Positions 23,909 to 33,124 of a stretch of 64,000 nucleotides of DNA are shown in pieces. The position numbers were made by a program, and so were the translations under genes. The notes below the pieces were generated by a model. It was not told the DNA's origin, searched no databases, and worked only from the letters and a program-made list of their open reading frames with translations. The stretch comes from Clostridiales bacterium CHKCI001 (GTDB lineage Bacteria; Bacillota; Clostridia; Lachnospirales; Lachnospiraceae): assembly GCA_900045905.1 (NCBI GenBank), contig FCNS01000009.1, positions 1 to 64,000 of the forward strand, given 5' to 3'. Within the stretch, counting starts at the first letter, position 1; every line of letters starts with the position of its first letter.

Positions 23909-24044
23909 TATCCTTATAATTTCCTACTAAAAACTTCTCTCATTTTCTTTTATCTCATTAAAAAGGATATCACTTGGATATAAATACAAACTCCCCAAAA
24001 CAATAAATGCAAAATAGTATATATAGCTCTAAAGATAAGAGTCT

Positions 24045-24275
24045 TTATTTTTTATTATAAGGAATACGTTTCCTATTGCAAAAACAATTCGTAAGATAAG
24101 CCACATAATTGGCAACCGACCCCAATAAAAGAATTTCAAACACCATAAATACAAAAAACGTTCTTTCATACAATGTGGCAATTGGTATTTTATTTCCAAT
24201 CAACGCTGCAATAATTACAACTGCAACAATTATATATACTACACTAAATATCAAAAAAAACTTATTTTTCTTCAT
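24045..24275 (-). CDS. small membrane protein of unknown function
   Basis: About 76 residues with two transmembrane helices (about 7-27 and 36-58) and a basic C-terminus that includes CFCNRKR. The ATG at 24275 is chosen because GAGGG lies 8 nt upstream. It is the last gene of an accessory ABC-transporter operon. No family recognised; size and layout would fit an immunity-type or accessory protein, but that is only a guess. Confidence 0.6.
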   Translation of the reverse strand: MKKNKFFLIFSVVYIIVAVVIIAALIGNKIPIATLYERTFFVFMVFEILLLGSVANYVAYLTNCFCNRKRIPYNKK

Positions 24276-24346
24276 TCTGTTTTCCCTCACCCAAACAGAT
24301 TTTCTCAACTTGTGTTCTATGTTCCAATAATATTGACCTTAATTTT

Positions 24347-25411
24347 TCACTCTGATGGAACAATTAAGCTATGCCATTCTCCCCCATAATAATGTGGATC
24401 TCGTCCTCTCCTATATGTTGCATTGCAGAGATGATGATTATACTGAAAATGTAATCCAGACTTATTTGGTACTTTATAAAATACATAGAAACTAAAATCA
24501 ATTGTCCCATCTACGCCATATATTCCTTTTTTATCATGAAAGCGAATGGTATACATATTGTCATATGCAGTTGCAGAAATTTGCGTACCAGTTTTCCCAG
24601 TCCATCTAAATCCAGTCTCTAATAGTGGATTAAGTGAAATAAAATAAGCTTGATCTTTCTCCAACTGGCCACTTATATGAGGCTTGGAATCAATTAAGAT
24701 TGCATCCTCCTGATAAGGAGAAACTCCTGTTGCAAAATAATTAGTTAAATAGGAACTTCCTATATATGGTTTAACCTGCTGGAAACATGTTAATGTATAG
24801 TAATCATGATTTTGATCCTCATCCAATATCTTCTGCACAACATAAATGGAACAATAAGAACCTACCTTTTCTTCCTCTGTTGTTTCTTCGGTATAACAAT
24901 CATAAATATCTTTGATCACTGTATAAGTACCGATTGTCTTTCCCCCATTTTCCAATGTAAAGACATAACCTGTTTTATCCATAAATTCAGAAACTACTCT
25001 TACAAATTGGTCAATCGTTTGCTTTCTATGTTCTAAATCCAACGACTTTTCCATAAACCCAGAATGTAGAAGACTATTCTTCCTATAGATAAGTAATTCT
25101 CCGTCCATTTGTTCCTTTTCTAAATCTGGATACAGGATTCCAAATTTCCTCAATACCTCGAAACATTCCTGGCTCATCCCATTAGAAAAATTCATAACAA
25201 TTACTTCATTTTCTTGAATCGCTGAAATTTCATTTTCTAATGTACTCACGTCCAAATTCTGATATAATGAATAATCTACCAAAGAATTCTCTTCTGCCTT
25301 TGGTATGTCAACTAATTCTTTCGGAACAGTTTCCCATGGATAAAAGAAACAAAAGCAAACAATTTCTACAAAAATAATTGCAATGATCAATGGATACCAC
25401 CGTTTTTTCAT
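24347..25411 (-). CDS. membrane-anchored protein of unknown function
   Basis: 354 residues: a single N-terminal transmembrane helix (about 6-25), then an extracytoplasmic region rich in Y/F/E with no recognised domain. No lipobox. AGGAGATGG precedes the ATG. It lies downstream of the frameshifted gene in the same operon and probably belongs to the ABC system, perhaps as an extracellular partner. The C-terminal section (about 250-340) looks beta-rich. Confidence 0.7.
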   Translation of the reverse strand: MKKRWYPLIIAIIFVEIVCFCFFYPWETVPKELVDIPKAEENSLVDYSLYQNLDVSTLENEISAIQENEVIVMNFSNGMSQECFEVLRKFGILYPDLEKEQMDGELLIYRKNSLLHSGFMEKSLDLEHRKQTIDQFVRVVSEFMDKTGYVFTLENGGKTIGTYTVIKDIYDCYTEETTEEEKVGSYCSIYVVQKILDEDQNHDYYTLTCFQQVKPYIGSSYLTNYFATGVSPYQEDAILIDSKPHISGQLEKDQAYFISLNPLLETGFRWTGKTGTQISATAYDNMYTIRFHDKKGIYGVDGTIDFSFYVFYKVPNKSGLHFQYNHHLCNATYRRGRDPHYYGGEWHSLIVPSE

Positions 25412-25550
25412 AATGCACCATCTCCTAACAGATGTCAGTTACTTATTTTCAAACTGTATCAATTACGTTAAAAGTATCATAGTTACTATTAAGCTAATCA
25501 TTAAATAATCATTGTAATCGTTTCCTTGTAATTTAAGTATATTTGCATAT

Positions 25551-26260
25551 TTACCCTAATGAATAATAATCTAATATTTTTTTTCGTAATTTATTTGCTT
25601 GTTCTATAATTCTTTCGGAATCAGATAAAAACTCGATTCCATTCAATTCATTAAAACGATAATTTTCTTTCTTTTCTAAAAGAGGGATTTCTCTATCTAA
25701 AGTAAGAAATGGGAAAAATACAGCGTCTGAATAATATATATTTTTTTCCATATTCTATTAAGATCCGATGGTTTTAAGAAAAGAAGATATTTCCTTCCTG
25801 GCTTTAAAAACATATCATTACTTTCACAACTTATTTTTCCAGATTCAATTCTAAATGGAGAATATTGATAAAACATAACTGTTTTTCCTACTTGTTCGGA
25901 ATCTCCTTGAAGTACATTCTCAATCAAAATTTTCTGACCAATTGTAACACTATTGTGTTCCAACTGATCCATAGCAGAAGCAACTACAACAAAAGGAATT
26001 TCTTTTATCGCAGATATAATATCATCTTGTTGATTCATCTCTACCAATGTTTGATAAACATCCCATTTTCCATTATCCCCTAATATCACATTTTCTAAAT
26101 TGGCAACGGGAATATCTAAAGCAGCTAACTTGTCCCATGTTGTTGCTTCAGCAAGACCGCAACTTGTCACGAGATTTTTTTTACTTTTTCCTATTATTAA
26201 CACTATTATTACAAATATAGTTAATAAAACAATCCAAACCCTTATCGATTTTTTAAGCAT
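25551..26260 (-). pseudogene. frameshifted exported protein of the ABC operon
   Basis: Two overlapping frames read as one protein of about 236 residues if one base is added in a seven-A run (around 25745-25751): frame 1 (from 26260) runs up to ...KPSDLNR-I-W-K-K and the second frame continues N-I-Y-Y-S-D-A-V-F-F through to the stop at 25551. The second frame has no ribosome-binding site of its own. N-terminal transmembrane helix (about 9-25), then an extracytoplasmic domain. Either a lesion, a sequencing error in the run, or slippage during expression. No family recognised. Confidence 0.65.
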
Positions 26261-26311
26261 ATTAGATCCCCCTTTATCACCTACGTAATAAAAATTTAAT
26301 AATAGAAAATT

Positions 26312-26929
26312 TTATATTGATTCCAATTTACCCTTCTTCATATAGTATACCTTGTCACATAATTCTGTAATATTTTCCGTAATATGACTTGCAATGCAAA
26401 TAATGGAACCTCTTCTTACTTCTTCTTTCACAATATTATAGAAAAGTTCTACTCCTGTTGCATCCAGTCCATTTGTTGGTTCGTCGAATAATAATAAATC
26501 TGGTTTCTCCATTAATGCCTGTGCAATTAAAAGCCTTTGTTTCATACCGAGAGAATATTTGCGAAAATTCCTTTTGTCATCTGGGTTCAGTCCAACCCGT
26601 TTTATCGCTTCCCGAATATCCGCTTCACTGGCTTTTCTTTTAATTTGTGCTAAATATCTTAGGTTCTGGAGACCTGTAAAATCAGGATACAGAGAGGCAT
26701 GTTCAATAACGACTCCAATATTCCAATCTTCTTTTTTCTTCTTTTCTGTCCAGACAATCTCTCCTTCTGTCGGCTTTACTAATCCAGCTAAAACTCGAAG
26801 TAACATTGTTTTTCCAGAACCATTTTCTCCTATTATTCCATAAACCTCTCCCTCTTTTAGTGAAAGGTTAATATTATCTAATAAAATAGTCTGCTTAATT
26901 TTTTTGCTAACCTGTCTTATTTCAATCAT
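26312..26929 (-). CDS. ABC transporter ATP-binding protein
   Basis: A compact 205-residue ATPase with Walker A GENGSGKT (about 34-41), signature YSLGMKQRLLIA, Walker B LLLFDEPTNGLD and a switch histidine in IASHITEN. All catalytic motifs are intact even though two other genes in the operon carry lesions. AGGAG precedes the ATG. Pairs with the two permeases encoded upstream. Confidence 0.92.
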   Translation of the reverse strand: MIEIRQVSKKIKQTILLDNINLSLKEGEVYGIIGENGSGKTMLLRVLAGLVKPTEGEIVWTEKKKKEDWNIGVVIEHASLYPDFTGLQNLRYLAQIKRKASEADIREAIKRVGLNPDDKRNFRKYSLGMKQRLLIAQALMEKPDLLLFDEPTNGLDATGVELFYNIVKEEVRRGSIICIASHITENITELCDKVYYMKKGKLESI

Positions 26930-27015
26930 ATCTTTTTCACTCCTATATTGTAGTGATATTCACAAAGCGAGTATGTATCAAGCATTTATTATCAACAATT
27001 CGTCATTTATACCGC

Positions 27016-27768
27016 TTACTTTTCTTTATCTTGCAGCGAAATATCCATATGTGTAATCCATTCTGCACCTACTGTACCAATGATTAAACTCAAACATAGG
27101 TCTGATAATAAGGTCAAATAAGTAACTCTTCCCATCTGGTTTCCCAACTCTACATAACAGAATGGATTCCATACAATTATGTTCTCTTCCATACCAGATC
27201 GAATTGCAAGAATTACCAAAAAACAGATTATTGAGTATGTAATTAAAAAACTTGCTAAAATATTCCACTTTACTGCACATAGATTTAAAAATAATGTTGT
27301 CAAAATCGTAATCATACTTTGGATACAATATAAAATCAATACTAACTTCCAAAAATCCCAACTTACTGGATTTCCAGATTGATACAAAGTAATTACCACT
27401 AATATTCCTACTAGAAGAAAATTATATAACATACTCAGTAAGCTTAATTCTAATACTTTTGTCCAAAACCATTTTCTCCTATTGATTGCCCTAGAGAAAA
27501 TGTAGACGCTAATACTACGAAAATTATCTGATAAATAAGTCCCATACAATATATGAAACAATATTAAATATCCCATCTTCTCAGATATAAAAATAAACTT
27601 TTTTATTTCCACATCATCGCCATTTAACTCTGTCACCGTTCCAAATAGTTTTCCTAATAAGATTTGAATTGCTTCCGCTCCTGACGGTTCTGATAGGAAT
27701 GCATACCCTTCTAAAAAGAAAATTAAAAGAATAACATACAAACATTTACTCCATCCCCTAAGTTTCAT
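27016..27768 (-). CDS. ABC transporter membrane subunit
   Basis: About 250 residues with six predicted helices (near 9-26, 60-78, 110-128, 137-155, 168-186 and 222-240). The ATG at 27768 follows GGAGGAAAGA; a longer upstream frame overlapping the previous gene is not needed. The segment SVYIFSRAINRRKWFWTKV between the second and third helices fits an ABC-2 coupling loop. Second permease of the operon, intact. Confidence 0.78.
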   Translation of the reverse strand: MKLRGWSKCLYVILLIFFLEGYAFLSEPSGAEAIQILLGKLFGTVTELNGDDVEIKKFIFISEKMGYLILFHILYGTYLSDNFRSISVYIFSRAINRRKWFWTKVLELSLLSMLYNFLLVGILVVITLYQSGNPVSWDFWKLVLILYCIQSMITILTTLFLNLCAVKWNILASFLITYSIICFLVILAIRSGMEENIIVWNPFCYVELGNQMGRVTYLTLLSDLCLSLIIGTVGAEWITHMDISLQDKEK

Positions 27769-27791
27769 TCTTTCCTCCGCTACTGTTTCCT

Positions 27792-28721
27792 CTATTCTCC
27801 TTGTAAATGATGCATTTCTTTTTTTATAGCAAATATGGTACATATAACGCAAAACACTACAATTACAACAATTGCTATAGATAGATAAATTGTATTTTGA
27901 CCACGCTCTCCAAATGGGACAACATATTCTAAAAGATTATAACAGATATACTCTGGTCCCTCCTTATACATGGCTGATTCTATTGTAAGTGGTGACAACG
28001 GATTAGAGCCAGCGTGCATTTCAGAGTACCGTGTCAATACATTCATTCCTCTTAGTAGTAAGAAAAGCGGAAGAAATAAAAAAATTTTTCCCTTTCTTAT
28101 TAAAAGAGAAAAGCATAGTATAATCACTCCAAATATTCCTGACAACAACGATAATAGAAAAATATATAAAATATAATAAAGGGTTGGATGATTCAAATAT
28201 AATTTTAAAAATGGAATTTCTATATTTTGTACACGCAGTCCATAATAAGTTCCTGTTAGAATTCCATCATATCCTTCTACTCCATAATAGGCAAACATAG
28301 CATTATTTGTATGAGGAAACGTTACTTGACAAAAAATATAATTAATTAAAAAAGGAATCATAATTATTAAAAAACTTCCAATAAAACAAACTACTATTTT
28401 TGATAAAAAATATTGTTTCACTCCCATTTTAGAAATTAGAAGTATCGAACTGCCATTTGCCCGTTCTGTTAAATAAGAGGTCGCATATGGCAATACTACC
28501 AAAATAGGAAATAAAAATGTAAAATAATACCATAACGGATGTAAACTAGAACCACAATAAAATTGACTCGCATCCCAATACGACACTAAATCTTTTCCTG
28601 CCTGTTCTCCTACTTCATACAAGTAACAATATAACGCCTAGCCTAAAGCTACAGAAAACGCCAGCTTAAATTCCTTTTTATTAATCATTACAAAAAACTG
28701 CATTCGTATCGATTTTAACAC
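27792..28721 (-). pseudogene. ABC-2 permease interrupted by an in-frame amber codon
   Basis: Reading from a GTG at 28721 (preceded by GGGAGGGG) gives M-L-K-S-I-R-M-Q-F-F..., with TAG as codon 28 (28638-28640) inside the first transmembrane helix; the same frame then continues for more than 280 codons to 27792. The downstream part has about five further helices and a coupling segment (SKMGVKQYFLSK). A TTG at 28622 could restart translation but has no ribosome-binding site. Probably a recent nonsense mutation; the rest of the gene is undamaged. Confidence 0.7.
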
Positions 28722-28901
28722 GCTATCCCCTCCCTTTTTTACGTTTCATTATAAGTTCTATAATATACCATGATCTTTTCATTAAAAAGACATTTTTTAT
28801 AATAATAGTATTCCAACTTTTCGCACCTTTTTCTATAAATTTAGCATATTTTTTATGATTTTGCAATATACTTCTATTTCATTACCATATTTCAATTTGA
28901 G

Positions 28902-29144
28902 GTGGGCTATGAATTCCGCACAAATTGTGTCATCTATTTTACAAGTTACAAACAACAAACATATCATCTTCGATGGGGAGTAGAAAGTAAATATAAAGAA
29001 CCCAAAAACCATTTGCAATTGGAAGCGTTTCAAGGAATAAAACCAATTTGTATTCGTCAAGAATTTTTCACTGCTATGTTTTTCTCTAATTTAGCTACTA
29101 TTTTGAAACGAGATGCATTTCGTACGTTGGAGTTTCTCTGTTGA
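28902..29144 (+). mobile_element. IS4-family transposase remnant
   Basis: An 80-codon fragment resembling the C-terminal part of IS4-type DDE transposases: Y-x-x-R-W-G-V-E-S-K-Y-K-E (the YREK-like motif with the catalytic glutamate) and QLEAFQGIKPICIRQEF followed by MFFSNLA. Both ends are missing: the N-terminal catalytic part is absent, and the 3' end runs into a perfect palindrome. It lies on the opposite strand to the surrounding genes. Confidence 0.72.
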
Positions 29145-29159
29145 GAAACTCCAACGTAC
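29122..29159. repeat. perfect 17-bp palindrome at the transposase end
   Basis: GTACGTTGGAGTTTCTC, a TGTT loop, then its exact complement. It contains the last codons of the transposase remnant, so the second arm looks like an inverted copy of transposase sequence made at a deletion breakpoint. It could act as a bidirectional terminator but lacks a T tract. Confidence 0.85.
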
Positions 29160-29357
29160 TCACCTGAGTCTATCCGATCCATAAACTAAAAGGACTGAGT
29201 CCTGTATAATACACGATTCAATCCTCATTAGTTGCGTAACCACCAATTTTGTCCAATTTTTTGGAGTTAGATCAAAATGTCAACAGTTATTTTATCCATA
29301 CGCATAGTTTACCACTTCCTCTCCTAATCGTTGAAAAGTTTCCAGAATGAAATAATG
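29160..29357. other. gene-free spacer after the IS remnant
   Basis: I see no coding potential here. A small dyad AGGACTGAGTCCT lies at about 29191-29203. The stretch separates the IS4 remnant from the stop of the exported-protein pair. It may hold further unrecognisable insertion-sequence debris. Confidence 0.4.
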
Positions 29358-29912
29358 TCATTCATATAGAAATGAATACAATTCGTTTTGGTGAGAATCC
29401 AACACTTCTTGTAGTGCTTTGGCATTCATAGAGCGAATAGTTCTGAATGATTGATCGCTTGAGATGTCTAGAAGCAGTTCACTATTATAATCTATTAGCT
29501 TTTTCAAAAAAGCAACCTCATTTTCTGAAAGAGTTCCTTCTTGATCTTGAAATAGATCAATGGATGGATTTTGTCCCAAAAGAATTTTAGCAATATCTCC
29601 CCATGCTCCCGTGTCATAAAAGGAAGAGAATAGCGCTGATGAAGTACATAAGTAAACTGTTCCTAAATGCTCATAAGCTAAAGCAAGATTCGGTACATAT
29701 TCTTTATTGTTACTTACTATTGTTTCTTGAAGCCATATTTGTATTGTACACAATTCTACACGAATTCTGTTTTGATACTCTTTTATCATAGACTGACGAG
29801 TAAAACATATATATGCCATTGTTATAAGTATAGACAAAAATACAGAAAATAAGATGATACGAACAACGCATCTATTTTTTGTTCCACTTTCTCTACTAGA
29901 AATAGCTTTCAT
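29358..29912 (-). CDS. membrane-anchored protein of unknown function
   Basis: 184 residues with a basic N-terminus, one transmembrane helix (about 17-38) and a helical extracytoplasmic part (EYQNRIRVELCTIQIWLQET and the C-terminal half). No lipobox and no family recognised. GAGGTGAAAG precedes the ATG. It starts 9 nt after the stop of the secreted-protein gene, so the two are translated together and are likely functional partners. Confidence 0.7.
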   Translation of the reverse strand: MKAISSRESGTKNRCVVRIILFSVFLSILITMAYICFTRQSMIKEYQNRIRVELCTIQIWLQETIVSNNKEYVPNLALAYEHLGTVYLCTSSALFSSFYDTGAWGDIAKILLGQNPSIDLFQDQEGTLSENEVAFLKKLIDYNSELLLDISSDQSFRTIRSMNAKALQEVLDSHQNELYSFLYE

Positions 29913-29920
29913 CTTTCACC

Positions 29921-31345
29921 TCACAATAATGAATACGCTGTAAATCCCCAAGCAATTCGATGTGAAGCATAAATTTTTGAACTGTTATTATAATGAACAC
30001 CACTGATTCCTAGTGAATTACCACTCCCCCAAAGATATTTTCCAGACGCCGTTTGATTAGCAATTGCTCTAACTAAACCGTCATATACAAGATTCTGATT
30101 TGAATCTGTTCCAAAATCCACAGTCTCAGAACTATCATTTGATGATTTTAGTGCATCCCAAATAGCAGAAGCAACTCCAAGTTTACTAGAAATAGCAATC
30201 AGAATATCCTTTACACCAGTACCGCTACTATCAAGATTCCACGTTTTTGTTGCTTTGTGAAAGTTAGTGGTTCCTCCAACCAATTCAATAGCGATTGTTG
30301 CATTTTCAAGTCTAATACCAGTATCATACTGAAGAAGAGTTGCAATTTTTATTGTTTTGTTATATGAGACAGTACACGATCCAACCACAGTATAACTTGC
30401 ATTAATATTTTCTGAGTCTGGTTTATTATTGGAAATAGAGACTAAAGTTATCCCAACAAGTTGCTCGGTACTGCTATTTGCAACCCCATGCATTACATAA
30501 AAATAAGATGAAGATTTGTACATTTTCCATCCTGTTTGACTTAAGACAGATTGCATTGTAGCACTAGGTGTTATACCACTTGATAAAGAATTATTGATTG
30601 CAGTACAGAAGTTTTTAATTTCTGTGGATGATGCATATATTCCTGGATAACTACTGGTACTTTTAAAACTTGAATGACTTTGACTGCGCATTGCATTTGT
30701 AGATGTTTTATATATAAAATTGTTAGATGGCTGCATTAAGGCAATTATCCTTTGTGACGAAAGTATTTGTGAAGTAGAATCGCCCCTGTTATCTATTTCA
30801 GATTCTAAGGAAGCAGTATTTGCTTGTGCCATTTCCATAAGACTTCCAAATACGTCTTGTGTTATTTGGAAGAAATACTCAACCAGTTCGCCTGTATTAG
30901 TACATTCAACAAGAAGTGTTAAGATTGGCTGTTTTTCACATAGGATCTTGAACTGTGCGATATTAACCGTTCCAACCTGATCAAAATCACCAATAATAAG
31001 TTTATTATCATAATATCCATTACCATGCAATGCAAATACTTTTCCAGAAAAAGTGTCTACCTTTCCCGATTCTGAGCATTTAAAAGTAGATATTAAACTA
31101 AAATATACTATGTTATTACTAACCCATAGTTTTATTTTTGTGTTGTCTTCTTCTACTACCGTCTTATTTCCCTCAAAATAATTCGAAGCGTTCCTATAAC
31201 TATTTGTGGTATATGGTGAATACGAAACCACAAAACTAGCATCGTTATTAGTTACACTTGTGGCAAATGCAACTGTTCCAAATGCAAATATCATAGTAGC
31301 GGCAAGAACAATATTTAATAATAATATCTTTATAAGCTTTTTCAT
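29921..31345 (-). CDS. large secreted protein of unknown function
   Basis: 474 residues with a clear Sec signal peptide (about 1-29, ending AFA-T). The mature protein is rich in Ser, Thr, Asn and Ile, low in charge, has few cysteines, and looks largely beta-structured with a helical section (about 165-215). The C-terminus carries a Trp/Gly-rich stretch (KYLWGSGNSLGISG). No LPXTG or choline-binding repeat. AAAGGAGAA precedes the ATG. Base composition is AT-rich like its surroundings; insertion-sequence remnants lie on both sides of the pair, hinting at acquisition. Confidence 0.75.
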   Translation of the reverse strand: MKKLIKILLLNIVLAATMIFAFGTVAFATSVTNNDASFVVSYSPYTTNSYRNASNYFEGNKTVVEEDNTKIKLWVSNNIVYFSLISTFKCSESGKVDTFSGKVFALHGNGYYDNKLIIGDFDQVGTVNIAQFKILCEKQPILTLLVECTNTGELVEYFFQITQDVFGSLMEMAQANTASLESEIDNRGDSTSQILSSQRIIALMQPSNNFIYKTSTNAMRSQSHSSFKSTSSYPGIYASSTEIKNFCTAINNSLSSGITPSATMQSVLSQTGWKMYKSSSYFYVMHGVANSSTEQLVGITLVSISNNKPDSENINASYTVVGSCTVSYNKTIKIATLLQYDTGIRLENATIAIELVGGTTNFHKATKTWNLDSSGTGVKDILIAISSKLGVASAIWDALKSSNDSSETVDFGTDSNQNLVYDGLVRAIANQTASGKYLWGSGNSLGISGVHYNNSSKIYASHRIAWGFTAYSLL

Positions 31346-31365
31346 TATTTTCTCCTTTCTGCTAA

Positions 31366-31524
31366 AAGAAATATCAATCGTTCATTAAACACCGTAATAA
31401 GAAAAGAGTCATTATTGCTGCCGTTTACCAGATGTTGTCTACTGGTAAACAGTGGAATCTGAGCGAGCTTTACAAAATCAAACAAGAAAAACTACTTCCT
31501 CTCGATGAATTATTAGCTTCTTGA
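31366..31524 (+). mobile_element. IS110-like transposase C-terminal remnant
   Basis: A plus-strand frame ending at TGA (31522-31524) reads FIKHRNKKRVIIAA, then VYQMLSTGKQWNLSELY, which resembles the C-terminus of IS110/IS116-type transposases (KKRAIIA... with YHMLSTGE and a W/F-N-P-x-D-L-Y end). There seems to be a short internal deletion after the first A-A. A stop (31363-31365) closes it upstream. It lies in what should be the promoter region of the secreted-protein gene. Confidence 0.5.
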
Positions 31525-32384
31525 ACTAAATTCATAACTTTATAAGGTCTCAAAAATTTTTAACATTAAACAATCCACTCAACACTCAAGTGCGTCCATT
31601 TATGGTCTTACTCTACTTTCTTTCACACTATACCTCCATAAATATATTCTTGTGCAATTCCTATAAACTCCTAAAGATTTATAATATTTTTTTAATTTAC
31701 AGTGCATCTTTTTACGCTAGAACATATTGTTTTATACTATCCTCAAAAAGAAATACTTCCCTAGAACAATTCAAGTCTATAAAATATTTAACCCATCAGA
31801 ATTTAAAGTATCGTGTTTATCAGTTACACTTGCCATTGAATTAAATTTTTAAACAATCATTAGAAATTCCCCCTTTTATAATAATTTTCTCAAATCTTTC
31901 TCTTTTAAAATATGTAAACTAATATTTAGTCAAACGGATACTTGCAGTCTATTTTACTACTTGCTCATAATAGAATCGCCACTATGTAGCTTTTCAGAAG
32001 GAATTTATGTCCTTCCTAATATAAATAATTCCCCACCCACTGTTTATCGTTCTTCGCAATGAAAGCAAAAAACTTCTTTCATTCAGCTAAACAATATCAC
32101 CTGTATTTATTATTGTAGATTTCATCTCTTTTGAAAAATCTACAAGTATTTCTTAACTAATAAAACTTGATATTGTAACTCAACTATAGTTCTCATTTCG
32201 ACTACTGTTTTTTCTCAAAATCCATTCCAGGATATTACTTAAAAAATATGCTTCGATTAATCTATAAATTATATCTTTATATTTCTTTATTTTAGCAAAA
32301 TATTCTATTTTTTCAATAATAAATCCAGAAATGGTTAGTTAAGTCCTCAAACGGTTCTATTTTTTTATTTTTAAATCATAAACT
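31525..32384. other. 860-bp region with no recognisable gene
   Basis: Very AT-rich. An 84-codon plus-strand frame (31590-31844) is low-complexity and lacks a ribosome-binding site. A hairpin TTGTAGATTT / AAATCTACAA lies at about 32115-32150. The promoter of the 31345 gene should lie near the left end. I looked for an AgrD-like peptide gene because of the neighbouring LytTR system and found none I can support. Confidence 0.5.
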
Positions 32385-33065
32385 CTATAAATTTTCTTTT
32401 AATTTTAGTATGACTATACTTTTAAATTCCTCTTTCGTCATCTCTATCTCAAATTTCCCCCCATTTTTCTCTACGATTCTTCGCACATTCATTAATCCTA
32501 TCCCATGATTTTTTCTATCTTCTTTTGTTGAAATTAGATTTCCCTGTTGGTCTTGTTCTGGTAATCGTTCTAGACTATTTTTCATCTCAAGTTTTACATA
32601 AGTTTTCCCTTGCACAAATTCTATCTCTAAATACTTTTCATTTGTTGTCGTTTTTGTTAGCGCTTCCACTGCATTTTGCATTAAATTAGAAAAAACGTTA
32701 CACAGTTCCAAATCGGTAATTATTAAATTTTCATTCCATTTTCCTTTAATATCCTTTTTTACATCATCCGATAACAAACTTACATAATGATTTAACATGA
32801 TATCCACAATAAAATTACCTGTTTTATAAAACTGTTTCTTCCTATCTACAAAATCATTTTTTAATTCTTTCACATAATTCATTACACGATTTGCATTTTC
32901 CTCATATGCCAATTCCATTAAACATATAAGATGATTTTCCATATCATGCTGGTAAACTCTAATATTATTTTCTGCTTCTAATAATCGTTCATAATATTCA
33001 CTTTTCATCTTTTTTAACTCTTCTTCTATTTTAATCAACTGACGTATTTTTTCATTTTCTTTCAT
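32385..33065 (-). CDS. GHKL-type sensor kinase lacking a sensor domain
   Basis: 226 residues: a helical segment (1-30), a phospho-acceptor-type block YQHDMENHL near residue 38, the N-box NLMQNAVEAL, and G-boxes in NHGIGLMNVRR and NGGKFEIE. This is the cytoplasmic half of AgrC/VirS-type kinases, which are normally about 430 residues with six membrane helices. No hydrophobic segment remains. The ATG has no ribosome-binding site nearby; AGGAGG lies about 50 nt upstream. It probably lost its N-terminal part, unless it works as a soluble kinase. Confidence 0.78.
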   Translation of the reverse strand: MKENEKIRQLIKIEEELKKMKSEYYERLLEAENNIRVYQHDMENHLICLMELAYEENANRVMNYVKELKNDFVDRKKQFYKTGNFIVDIMLNHYVSLLSDDVKKDIKGKWNENLIITDLELCNVFSNLMQNAVEALTKTTTNEKYLEIEFVQGKTYVKLEMKNSLERLPEQDQQGNLISTKEDRKNHGIGLMNVRRIVEKNGGKFEIEMTKEEFKSIVILKLKENL

Positions 33066-33124
33066 AAAAATCTAGACCGAACTATCTTTGAATTTATTAT
33101 ATAAAAATGGTCTTCCTCCTTTTC

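Noticed and set aside
31590-31844. 84-codon plus-strand frame in the large gap
   Set aside because: Low-complexity sequence, no ribosome-binding site, no resemblance to an autoinducer or bacteriocin precursor.
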